DNA of 11,253 bases from Cytophagales bacterium (GTDB lineage Bacteria; Bacteroidota; Bacteroidia; Cytophagales; Spirosomataceae). Shown in pieces: positions 1 through 6,436 of this stretch. The stretch covers positions 1 through 11,253 of the forward strand of contig JABMMK010000109.1 of the NCBI GenBank assembly GCA_013205605.1, written 5' to 3'. Numbering within the stretch: position 1 is the first letter of the stretch; the number at the start of each line of letters is the position of its first letter. Made by a program: the position numbers and the translations under genes. The notes beneath the pieces were generated by a model. It was given only the letters and a program-made list of their open reading frames with translations, ran no database searches and was not told the origin of the DNA.

Positions 1-2
1 AC

Positions 3-419
3 CTAAGTATTGCGTTTCAAAAAGATCCCATCAATCACGAAATACTTTTTGCCCGAGCGTTAAGCCGAGGTTTTTATGGACATTATACAGGAGCCATCAA
101 TGATTTAACGAGAGCCATCAATGATTTAACGAGAGCCATCAAACTTGATCCCAACAATGCAAATTATTATTTTTATCGAGGATATTTCAAATCCAAATTT
201 GGAAAAGAAAAAGGTGCGATCGAAGATTTCTCTATGACCATTCAACTTTACCCTTATTTCCCTGAAGCTTATTATAATCGAGGAATCAAATTATTAAATA
301 CGGGGTATTTGTCTGAGGCCTGCCAAGATTTCCAAACGGCCATTGACCTAGGTGACACCTTATCGATCAAGTTTAAAAATGTGTATTGCCGAAAAGAAAT
401 TATTCCAAATGCCGAGTAA
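3..419 (+). CDS. TPR-repeat protein, C-terminal part (5' end outside window)
   Basis: The frame is open from the left edge of the window to the TAA at 417-419, giving 138 codons. The ATG at 234 is only an internal Met, because clear TPR sequence lies upstream of it in the same frame. About three tetratricopeptide repeats are visible: one around ILFARALSRGFYGHYTGAI with DLTRAIKLDPNN, a second around ANYYFYRGYF to IQLYP, and a third from PEAYYNRGIKLL to FQTAIDLGD. The alternating small and aromatic residues and the D-P-N-N turn are typical of TPR helix pairs, which act as protein-protein interaction scaffolds. The N-terminus, and so any signal peptide or partner domain, is not visible, and the function cannot be assigned. 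The oddity is a 7-residue in-frame duplication (AINDLTR twice) in the first visible repeat. The protein ends shortly after the last TPR with a short polar tail. Confidence 0.85.
   Translation, partial: LSIAFQKDPINHEILFARALSRGFYGHYTGAINDLTRAINDLTRAIKLDPNNANYYFYRGYFKSKFGKEKGAIEDFSMTIQLYPYFPEAYYNRGIKLLNTGYLSEACQDFQTAIDLGDTLSIKFKNVYCRKEIIPNAE
91..142 (+). repeat. 21-bp in-frame tandem duplication inside a TPR
   Basis: Bases 91-111 and 112-132 are identical 21-bp copies (gagccatcaatgatttaacg plus a). A third partial copy of 10 bp follows at 133-142 before the sequence diverges. The period is a multiple of three, so the frame is kept and seven residues are added to the second helix of a TPR, equal to about two helical turns. 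Perfect identity between copies suggests a recent slippage event or an assembly artefact. Confidence 0.9.
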
Positions 420-471
420 GAAAAAGCTAAACTGATTTTTGTCGGTTTTAAATTTTGACATAGCCGTAATT

Positions 472-492
472 TTGCTGTGCCTAAAACAGCAA
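472..492. other. Perfect 7-bp hairpin, possible transcription end of the TPR gene
   Basis: TTGCTGT (472-478) and ACAGCAA (486-492) are perfect inverted repeats with a 7-nt loop, 53 bp after the TPR gene's stop codon. There is no U-rich tail on either side in the right place, so a classical intrinsic terminator is not supported. It could still be a weak terminator, an mRNA 3'-end stabiliser, or chance in AT-rich DNA. The rest of the 420-666 intergenic stretch shows no gene. Confidence 0.3.
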
Positions 493-629
493 CATGACTC
501 ACTCCTCCAAGCAATCTCCACTGATGGGCTTATCATTTATGGTAAATACACAGATTAAAGTGGCCAGGTTTGGAATATCTTCGCAGCAAAAATATGCCCC
601 TCATTTTGCCTAATAAATCGCTAAAAATA

Positions 630-658
630 TTGACCTTTGTCTTTGTTTAATTTATAAC
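630..658 (+). promoter_or_regulatory. Possible promoter of the FKBP-yfhO-yicC unit
   Basis: TTGACC (630-635) and TATAAC (653-658) are separated by 17 bp, matching the general sigma-70 pattern. The -10-like box ends 8 bp before the ATG at 667, so transcription would begin at or next to the start codon, giving a leaderless or nearly leaderless mRNA. Bacteroidota vegetative promoters usually follow a different pattern (TTTG near -33, TAnnTTTG near -7). Only imperfect matches to that pattern (for example GACCTTTG at 632-639) are present, so this call is tentative. Confidence 0.3.
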
Positions 659-666
659 GATTTATT

Positions 667-1095
667 ATGTCTATTGCAAAAGCTGGCGATCAGGTCGCCG
701 TACATTACACAGGTAAACACGCAGACGGTTCCATTTTTGATTCCTCAGAAGGAAGAACTCCATTAGAATTTCAAATTGGTTCCGGCATGGTCATCAAAGG
801 CTTCGACGATGGAGTGACCGGCATGAGCATCGGAGACAAAAAAACGATTGTCATTCCTGCGGCTGAGGCCTATGGAGAGCATTCTCCGGAAAATGCGGTG
901 AGCATGGAACGCTCACAAATTCCAGCGCACATCGAATTAGCATTAGGAGCTTCCTTAAATATGCACCAGGATGGTGGTCAGGTAGTCGAGGTAGTGATTA
1001 CTGATTTAACGGAAACACATGTTACTTTAGATGCAAATCACCCATTGGCCGGAAAAGATTTAACATTTGATCTTGAACTTGTTAGCATTCAATAA
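667..1095 (+). CDS. FKBP-type peptidyl-prolyl cis-trans isomerase, SlyD-like
   Basis: This is a cytoplasmic prolyl isomerase and folding helper of 142 residues with no signal peptide. The FKBP fold is split by an inserted chaperone (IF) domain as in SlyD/SlpA. The N-terminal FKBP half (about 1-68) has the motifs VHYTGK, DGSIFDSS and VIKGFDDGV. AYGEHSPE at about 68-75 leads into the IF domain (about 70-122). The fold closes with the hallmark NHPLAGKDLTFDLELVSI at 124-141. Tyr14, Asp25, Ile43 and Tyr69 sit at positions typical for the active pocket. Unlike E. coli SlyD it ends right after the fold and lacks the His/Cys-rich metal-binding tail, so nickel delivery is not suggested. The start ATG at 667 is preceded by AT-rich sequence without a Shine-Dalgarno, which is normal for Bacteroidota. 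The next gene starts 5 bp after its stop, so co-transcription is likely. slyD, slpA or fkpB would all be defensible symbols. Confidence 0.93.
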   Translation: MSIAKAGDQVAVHYTGKHADGSIFDSSEGRTPLEFQIGSGMVIKGFDDGVTGMSIGDKKTIVIPAAEAYGEHSPENAVSMERSQIPAHIELALGASLNMHQDGGQVVEVVITDLTETHVTLDANHPLAGKDLTFDLELVSIQ

Positions 1096-1100
1096 TTGCT

Positions 1101-3536
1101 ATGAAAATTGACTTACGCTCTTTCGTCCCCCATGGACTGGTTATCTTAGGTTTTATCCTAATGGCATTCGTTTATTGCGGACCGATACTTCAAGGAAAAG
1201 TACTGATTCAACATGATATCCAACAAGCGCAGGCGGCTGCCCGAGAGAGCGTACAATTTAAAAAAATAAGTGGCGAGGACGCCTGGTGGACTAATTCCAT
1301 GTTTGGCGGAATGCCTACTTTTCAAATTTCTGGAAGCTATCCATATAGTGTATCTAGTTATACGGGTAGTTTTTTAACGAATTTGTTTCCCAATCCGGTC
1401 AACTTACTCATACTCCAATTAATAGGTATGTACCTGTTTTTATGGGCGATGGGAGCCTCTCCTATTTTGGGATTTGCAGGCGCGGTTTTATATGCTTTTG
1501 CGACTTACAACATGGTCATTATTCCAGCGGGTCATACCTCCAAAGTATTGGCTTTGGCTTATGCACCAGTCGTATTAGCAGGAATCAAGATTTGCTGGGA
1601 GCGAAATAAATGGCTGGGCGCTGCCATTTTCTCCATCGGAATGGCACTAGAATTATATGCCAATCACATCCAGATTACTTATTATTTGTTTTTCATTATT
1701 GGGGCCTATAAGCTGTATACATTTTCCAAAGCGATTCAAGATAAAGCCTTGGCCGACTGGTTTGGCAAAGGAATTTTATTGGCTATCGGTTTAATTTTAG
1801 CCGTTGGAACGCATTCCATGCGTCTTTGGAACAACTATGAATATAGCAAAGAAACGACTCGGGGTGCTTCTGAATTGAAGGCCAACAAAGAAAGAGGGAG
1901 TGGCTTGGATAAAAATTATGCTTTTGATTGGTCCTATGGAATCTCTGAAACAGGTACTTTATTAATCCCTAATTTCAAGGGAGGAGCATCCCAAGGAAAT
2001 TTGGGAGGTGCTAAATCTGCCACCTACAAAACGATGGTTGACGCCGGTCTGGCCGAAGATCAAGTCCTTGGATTTGTTGAAAAGGGACCGACTTACTGGG
2101 GTGAACAGAGTTATACGGCAGGTCCGGCCTACGCAGGAGCCTTAGTTATTTTCCTATTTTTATTTGCAGCTTTCTATCTGAAAACAGCTGAAAAATGGTG
2201 GCTCATTGGCGTCACACTATTATTCATCACTTTTTCATGGGGCAAAAACTTTTTCTTCAATGGAATTCTTTTTGACTACTTCCCTCTATTCAATAAGTTT
2301 AGGGCCATCACCATGGTGCTTTCCTTTGTGCAATTGGGCTTAGTGGCTTTAGGGATTTTAGGATTACAAAGATTCATCAAAGAGAAACCTAGTTTTAATG
2401 AAATCAAAAAACCGCTCCTATATTCATTTGGTTTAAGTGGAGGAATTTGCTTGTTTTTTGCTTTGTTACCCGATTTATTTTTTGATTTTAAGGGTGCGCA
2501 AGACGGTGCTGGAATCTTGCAGGATGCCAATATCAATGCGGCCATTTGGAATAGTATTCGGTTAGACCGAATCGTTTTATTTCGATCTGATGCGCTAAGA
2601 AGCTTTTTTGTGATCGCCTTAGGAACAGGAATCTTATGGTTAGCCACCAGTAAAAAAGTAAAGAAATCGATCTGGTTAATTGGCCTAGTGCTTTTAAGTA
2701 TTTTTGACCTAACTCCAGTCGCCAAACGTTATTTTGGAAATGATGCTTTTGTTTCCAAAAGCACGTTGGAGGAACAAGTTCAACCGAGTCCAGCGGACCA
2801 ACAAATTTTAGCCGATAAAACTCAATTCAGAGTATTGAATTCAACCGTTTCATTCATGAATGATGCGACGACTTCGTATTATCACCAATCGCTGGGAGGC
2901 TATCATGGCGCCAAACTTCGTCGATATCAAGAGTTAATCGAGAAATATTTTGCGGGTAGTCCAGCCCAAATGAGTGTTTTGAACATGTTAAACACCAAAT
3001 ATATTATTGGCGCAGATTCATTGGGTAGCCCGATCGCCCAAGTAAATCCCAATGCCTTAGGCAATGCCTGGTTTGTGAAAAATATTCAATGGGCTAATAC
3101 TCCGGATGATGCCTTAACTGGTATAGAGAAAATAGATCCTAAAAATACGGCAATTTTAGAATTACAGGACAAAGCCATTTTACAAAATTTTGCACCTGAT
3201 TCTATGACGGTAGGAGTCATCTACATGAAAGAGTACAAACCCAATCACCTTAGTTATTCCTCAAATGTAAGCAAACCATCGCTTGCTATATTTTCTGAAA
3301 TATATTACCGAGGCAACAAAGACTGGAAAGCATACATCGATGGGAAAGAAGTGAATCACGTAAGGGCTGATTATGTGTTGCGTGGCCTTTTGGTTCCTGC
3401 AGGAAAACACACCATCGAGTTTAAATTTAAGCCCTATTCGGTTGAGATGGGCAATAAAATAGACGCGGCCGCGTCCATTGCTTTACTACTATTTATAGCC
3501 TTAGGTTTGGGCTTAGCATTTAAAAATAAGATATGA
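1101..3536 (+). CDS. YfhO-family multi-pass membrane protein
   Basis: This is an 811-residue polytopic inner-membrane protein of the YfhO family. These are large proteins resembling GT-C-fold, lipid-linked-sugar glycosyltransferases. The Gram-positive YfhO member is linked to glycosylation of lipoteichoic acid, but the substrate in Bacteroidota is not established. TM1 is at about 11-30. It is followed by an extracytoplasmic loop with GKVLIQHDIQQ (32-42) and WWTNSMFGGMPTFQIS (62-77), both typical of the Bacteroidota group, and by AGHTSKV (143-149). Further TM helices lie at about 102-118, 122-142, 150-165, 171-187, 190-206, 222-237, 343-360, 366-381, 403-422, 438-456, 500-516 and 523-538. A soluble C-terminal domain (about 550-785), which includes YYHQSLGGYHGAKLRRYQE, precedes a last TM (789-806). 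Its TGA overlaps the ATG of yicC (ATGA), so translation is probably coupled. The reaction is inferred from fold family only. Confidence 0.88.
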   Translation: MKIDLRSFVPHGLVILGFILMAFVYCGPILQGKVLIQHDIQQAQAAARESVQFKKISGEDAWWTNSMFGGMPTFQISGSYPYSVSSYTGSFLTNLFPNPVNLLILQLIGMYLFLWAMGASPILGFAGAVLYAFATYNMVIIPAGHTSKVLALAYAPVVLAGIKICWERNKWLGAAIFSIGMALELYANHIQITYYLFFIIGAYKLYTFSKAIQDKALADWFGKGILLAIGLILAVGTHSMRLWNNYEYSKETTRGASELKANKERGSGLDKNYAFDWSYGISETGTLLIPNFKGGASQGNLGGAKSATYKTMVDAGLAEDQVLGFVEKGPTYWGEQSYTAGPAYAGALVIFLFLFAAFYLKTAEKWWLIGVTLLFITFSWGKNFFFNGILFDYFPLFNKFRAITMVLSFVQLGLVALGILGLQRFIKEKPSFNEIKKPLLYSFGLSGGICLFFALLPDLFFDFKGAQDGAGILQDANINAAIWNSIRLDRIVLFRSDALRSFFVIALGTGILWLATSKKVKKSIWLIGLVLLSIFDLTPVAKRYFGNDAFVSKSTLEEQVQPSPADQQILADKTQFRVLNSTVSFMNDATTSYYHQSLGGYHGAKLRRYQELIEKYFAGSPAQMSVLNMLNTKYIIGADSLGSPIAQVNPNALGNAWFVKNIQWANTPDDALTGIEKIDPKNTAILELQDKAILQNFAPDSMTVGVIYMKEYKPNHLSYSSNVSKPSLAIFSEIYYRGNKDWKAYIDGKEVNHVRADYVLRGLLVPAGKHTIEFKFKPYSVEMGNKIDAAASIALLLFIALGLGLAFKNKI
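3462..3475. other. 14-bp GC-rich perfect palindrome inside the yfhO-like gene
   Basis: GACGCGGCCGCGTC is a perfect palindrome in an otherwise AT-rich window. It encodes the Asp-Ala-Ala-Ala stretch just before the last membrane helix of the YfhO protein and lies 57 bp upstream of the yicC start. As RNA it could form a short GC stem with a GGCC loop. A run of alanine codons explains it equally well, so a function is not claimed. Confidence 0.4.
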
Positions 3537-4423
3537 TTTATTCGATGACAGGTTTTGGGAAATCCCAAAAAGAGGCGCAAGAATTACAAATTCGGGTGGA
3601 GGTAAAGACCTTGAATTCGAAGTTTACCGATCTTTTTTGTCGGCTTCCAAAATCCATTTCGGCTAGGGAGATTGAGATTCGTAATTTTTTAACCCAACAA
3701 TTAGAACGGGGTAAAATTGAATTAAATGTGCTGATTCAAAAAAATCATGAGGGAGGGGAAGTCAGCATCTTACCTCAGGGGCAAATCGCCTTGTATTATG
3801 CTGAATTAAAGCGATTGGCTGCTGAATTAGGTGTTTCAAATTTGGATGAAGGAGCTTTGTATTTGCAGGCTTTAAATGTGCCAACGAGCATTTCTCAAGA
3901 AACAAAGGAGGAAAATGAGGAGGAAATCGAGGCTTTGTGGCAAGTGATTTTTGAGGCGATCCAAGAGGCCGTTGCCGAGTGCAAGGAATTCCGTGCTCGC
4001 GAGGGCAAAATCGTGGAAGATAAATTTAGAGAATATATCGCGTCCATTAAATCAGGCTTAGACCAAGTGTTGGAACAGGATTTAATTCGTATGCCGGGGA
4101 TTCGTGAGCGCATGAAAAAATCACTGCTTGAGCTCGGCTTAAACGAAGATTTCGACAAAAATCGTTTTGAGCAGGAAGTCGTTTATTACATCGAAAAATT
4201 TGATATTTCAGAGGAAAAAGTGCGTTTAAGTACGCATTTGGAGTATTTCATCGATATCTTGGCAGAGGGGAATGGCAAGAAGCTTAACTTCATGGCGCAG
4301 GAAATTGGTCGAGAAATTAACACCATCGGATCCAAGGCGAATGACTCGCAGATTCAGCGCCTTGTCGTAAATATGAAGGATGAGTTGGAGAAGATTAAGG
4401 AGCAGACGGCGAATGTACTGTAG
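3533..4423 (+). CDS. yicC: YicC/YloC family endoribonuclease
   Basis: This is a cytoplasmic protein of 296 residues, close to the 287 of E. coli YicC. YicC-type proteins are endoribonucleases; E. coli YicC has been linked to decay of the small RNA RyhB. The N-terminal domain opens with the family signature MIYSMTGFGKSQKE, followed by VEVKTLNSKFTDLFCRLPKS (23-42). A charged helical middle section includes EFRAREGKIVEDKF (152-165). The C-terminal DUF1732 part carries RFEQEVVYYIEKFDISEEKVRLSTH (211-235) and KKLNFMAQEIGREINTIGSKAND (249-271), which match the conserved metal/RNA-binding block of the family. The ATG overlaps the yfhO stop as ATGA. In many bacteria gmk (guanylate kinase) follows yicC; here a heptamer repeat array begins at the base after the stop codon and the next gene is convergent. 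The assignment is firm, but the RNA target in this organism is unknown. Confidence 0.95.
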   Translation: MIYSMTGFGKSQKEAQELQIRVEVKTLNSKFTDLFCRLPKSISAREIEIRNFLTQQLERGKIELNVLIQKNHEGGEVSILPQGQIALYYAELKRLAAELGVSNLDEGALYLQALNVPTSISQETKEENEEEIEALWQVIFEAIQEAVAECKEFRAREGKIVEDKFREYIASIKSGLDQVLEQDLIRMPGIRERMKKSLLELGLNEDFDKNRFEQEVVYYIEKFDISEEKVRLSTHLEYFIDILAEGNGKKLNFMAQEIGREINTIGSKANDSQIQRLVVNMKDELEKIKEQTANVL

Positions 4424-4486
4424 TTAGGTAAAAGGTAATAGGTATTAGGTAAGAGGTAATGGGTATTAGGTACTAGGTAAAAGGTA
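4424..4486 (+). repeat. Nine-unit 7-bp tandem repeat array, consensus NNAGGTA
   Basis: Nine consecutive heptamers start at the base after the yicC stop codon: ttaggta, aaaggta, ataggta, ttaggta, agaggta, atgggta, ttaggta, ctaggta, aaaggta. The last five bases are AGGTA in eight of nine units (GGGTA in one), while the first two vary, mostly A or T. The array fills most of the 96-bp space between two convergent genes. It is non-coding, has no dyad symmetry and no T-run, so it does not look like a terminator. Similar heptameric short tandem repeats occur between genes in cyanobacteria and, from recollection, in some Bacteroidota. The role is unknown. Confidence 0.92.
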
Positions 4487-4501
4487 TTCGAATTTTATTT
4501 A

Positions 4502-4523
4502 GGCGGGATTATCGCGTCTCTAC
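4502..4523 (-). repeat. Possible partial GTAGAGACGCG-type palindromic repeat
   Basis: Read on the minus strand, the sequence runs GTAGAGACGCGAT and then AATCCCGCC. The first half resembles the arm of a dispersed palindrome of the form GTAGAGACGCGAT...ATCGCGTCTCTAC, which I recall as common in cyanobacterial and some Bacteroidota genomes. Only one arm is well preserved, and the second arm is degenerate (AATCCCGCC instead of ATCGCGTC). It supplies the TAG stop codon (4522-4520) of the EamA-type permease gene. No second copy is visible in this window, so the repeat identity rests on memory. Confidence 0.4.
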
Positions 4524-5389
4524 AAACCGTTCAACAAGGCTATCCCCACACAACCAATTCCTAAACCAATCCATTGTCGGTTCGTCAAGCGCTCCTTAAA
4601 AAATACATAGGCCGTCAACGCGCTCAAGAGAATCACACTCAAATTATACATCGTCAATACCACGGCAGCATTGTTTTGATAGGCATCTAAGGCTTTCAAA
4701 AGAAAATAAAAGGATAAGAAATTGGGCAAACCTAATGGAATAGCTGCAAGGACCGAATTACGATTCCAATTTAAGGTGCCATTGACCGATTTCCATATGA
4801 GAAAAATCGTCGAACTGAGCATGGAACCGATCAGTATCATCATAATAAAAGGTAAAGTCCCCCCCACAAAATAAGTCAATGAGCTATTGAGATAACTAAA
4901 TAACGTATTAGTCAAACCATAAGCCACAAAAACAGCCAACAACAACCACACAACGGGTTTCACTCCATCTGATGAAGTCAATTGCGGACTACAGAAATAA
5001 ATGGCCGCAAAAGAAAAAAACAAACCTAAGGCAATGGACCAATTAATCTCCCCCCCTGTCTTTAAAATAAATAGATTAATTAATACTGGAATGACGAGCG
5101 AAATATTGTTGGCCAACGAAGTAGGCGCCATTCCATTTTTTTGAGTAGAAAAACCAGACAATAAAAAGGTGATGACAAATCCCACACCCATCGCCATCAA
5201 TAAAAAAGTATCTACATTGGAAGGCCAATGAAATGGAATAGCAGAAGGCTGGTGAAAATAGGCAGTCAAAAAACAAACCGGATAATTCAATAAAATGGCA
5301 ATTCGCGTATCCACTTGGAATTTAGCATGCGCTCTGAAATTCACGAGCAATAGAACTGAAAATACCACCGAAAGAACTAAATAAAGCAT
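4520..5389 (-). CDS. EamA/DMT-superfamily permease
   Basis: This is an inner-membrane transporter-like protein of 289 residues with about ten hydrophobic helices. The two five-helix halves are expected of the drug/metabolite transporter (EamA) superfamily. Helices lie at roughly 1-16, 29-45, 59-79, 88-110, 118-135, 147-168, 176-200, 213-232, 241-264 and 272-289. The end carries the family hallmark VFFKERLTNRQWIGLGIGCVGIALL, preceded by the long penultimate helix AAVVLTMYNLSVILLSALTAY. The substrate cannot be read from sequence; family members export amino acids, nucleosides, drugs or other metabolites. The start (ATG at 5389-5387) lies 1 bp after the ferrochelatase stop codon, so it is very likely translated from the same mRNA. 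A role in moving a haem-pathway metabolite is possible, but only by position. The stop codon lies inside a possible palindromic repeat remnant. Confidence 0.88.
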   Translation of the reverse strand: MLYLVLSVVFSVLLLVNFRAHAKFQVDTRIAILLNYPVCFLTAYFHQPSAIPFHWPSNVDTFLLMAMGVGFVITFLLSGFSTQKNGMAPTSLANNISLVIPVLINLFILKTGGEINWSIALGLFFSFAAIYFCSPQLTSSDGVKPVVWLLLAVFVAYGLTNTLFSYLNSSLTYFVGGTLPFIMMILIGSMLSSTIFLIWKSVNGTLNWNRNSVLAAIPLGLPNFLSFYFLLKALDAYQNNAAVVLTMYNLSVILLSALTAYVFFKERLTNRQWIGLGIGCVGIALLNGL

Positions 5390-5390
5390 C

Positions 5391-6401
5391 TTATGATTTT
5401 TTTACCAGGTCCTCTAATAAACCGACCCACTCAGGAGAATTATTTAAACTTTCTACTAGTTGCCAGTGTTCGCCACCTGCCTCTTCAAATATTTCTTTAT
5501 ACTCCTCTCCTACTTCAATCGTTGTCTCTAGGCAATCAGAAACAAAAGCGGGCGAAAAAGCCAATACTTTTTTATGACCTTCAGCCACCAATTTGGGAAT
5601 CACTTCGTCGGTATAAGGCTTAAGCCAAGGATCTCGGCCTAATCTACTTTGAAAAGAAGTGGTATAAGTCCCTGGCTTTAAACCCATTTTACCTGCGATC
5701 AATCGAGTCGTTTCATGGCATTGTGCCCGATAGCAACCATGATTCTTATCGGTGATTGACTCGCAACAAGTGCCAAAAACACAAGTCGTTTTAGTTAAAT
5801 CACCCTTGCGCACATGTCGTTCAGGGATTCCATGGTAAGAGAATAGATAATAATCAAAGTCTACCTCCTTTTGGTAATTCGCAGCTTTCGCGGCAAAATA
5901 ACTTGAGAATGTAGGATGATCATAAAAATAACTCGCAATGGAAAGCGATGGCATCACTTGCCATTTGGACATCAATTGCATCACTCGTTCAAATACAGAA
6001 CCTGTAGAAGCCGAAGCATATTGTGGAAAAAATGGAATGACAATTAATTTCTTTAAATTTTTGGCTTCCATATCCGCCATAGCTGAAGCTAAATCAGGGC
6101 TCTGATATCGCATGGCTAAGCGCACATAATAGGAATCGCCAAGTTTCACTTGTAAGTCGCGCGCCACATCTTCCCCGTAAAATTTGAGAGGTGAACCACG
6201 TTCTTCCCATAATTCCTTATATATTTTAGCTGATTTGGGCGCTCGAAATGGAGCAATAATTCCCTTAACTAAAATATAACGGATCAAGTATGGAATGTCT
6301 ATTACTCGACCATCCATCAAAAATTCACGTAAATACTTACGTACCGAAGGAGTTCCTGGATCATCTGGAGTTCCTAAATTAACAATTAATACACCTACCA
6401 T
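5391..6401 (-). CDS. hemH: Ferrochelatase (HemH)
   Basis: This enzyme inserts Fe2+ into protoporphyrin IX (or coproporphyrin III in organisms using that route) at the end of haem synthesis. It has 336 residues and no signal peptide. Signatures in order are VLIVNLGTPDDP (4-15), YLREFLMDGRVIDIP (23-37), RGSPL (68-72), AMRYQSP (96-102), IPFFPQYASASTGSV (122-136), LFSYHGIPERH (186-196), SFQSRLGRDPWLKP (249-262) and SPAFVSDCLETTIEV (283-297). His190 matches the catalytic His of the SYHG motif, and Glu292 matches the conserved active-site Glu. Five cysteines cluster at 207, 212, 213, 223 and 228, in a loop where one described class of ferrochelatases binds a [2Fe-2S] cluster; cluster binding here is inference. 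It starts 35 bp after the DUF4249 stop, and its own stop is 1 bp from the next gene's start. An upstream ATG in the gap is out of frame, supporting the start at 6401. Confidence 0.96.
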   Translation of the reverse strand: MVGVLIVNLGTPDDPGTPSVRKYLREFLMDGRVIDIPYLIRYILVKGIIAPFRAPKSAKIYKELWEERGSPLKFYGEDVARDLQVKLGDSYYVRLAMRYQSPDLASAMADMEAKNLKKLIVIPFFPQYASASTGSVFERVMQLMSKWQVMPSLSIASYFYDHPTFSSYFAAKAANYQKEVDFDYYLFSYHGIPERHVRKGDLTKTTCVFGTCCESITDKNHGCYRAQCHETTRLIAGKMGLKPGTYTTSFQSRLGRDPWLKPYTDEVIPKLVAEGHKKVLAFSPAFVSDCLETTIEVGEEYKEIFEEAGGEHWQLVESLNNSPEWVGLLEDLVKKS

Positions 6402-6436
6402 AGGAAAAATTTAAAAGCACAAAGATCATTTAAAAA

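Noticed and set aside
234..419. Short 61-codon gene starting at the ATG at 234
   Set aside because: The frame is open upstream to the window edge with continuous TPR sequence, so the Met is internal.
272..514. 80-codon minus-strand open frame over the TPR gene and the following gap
   Set aside because: It runs antisense to clear TPR coding sequence and its translation shows no recognisable domain; best explained as a shadow.
2276..2725. 149-codon minus-strand open frame inside the yfhO-like gene
   Set aside because: It lies fully antisense to strong coding sequence, and its lysine/proline-rich product resembles no family.
4424..4486. CRISPR-like or telomere-like array
   Set aside because: Units are only 7 bp without spacers, and the window is internal chromosomal sequence; neither interpretation fits.
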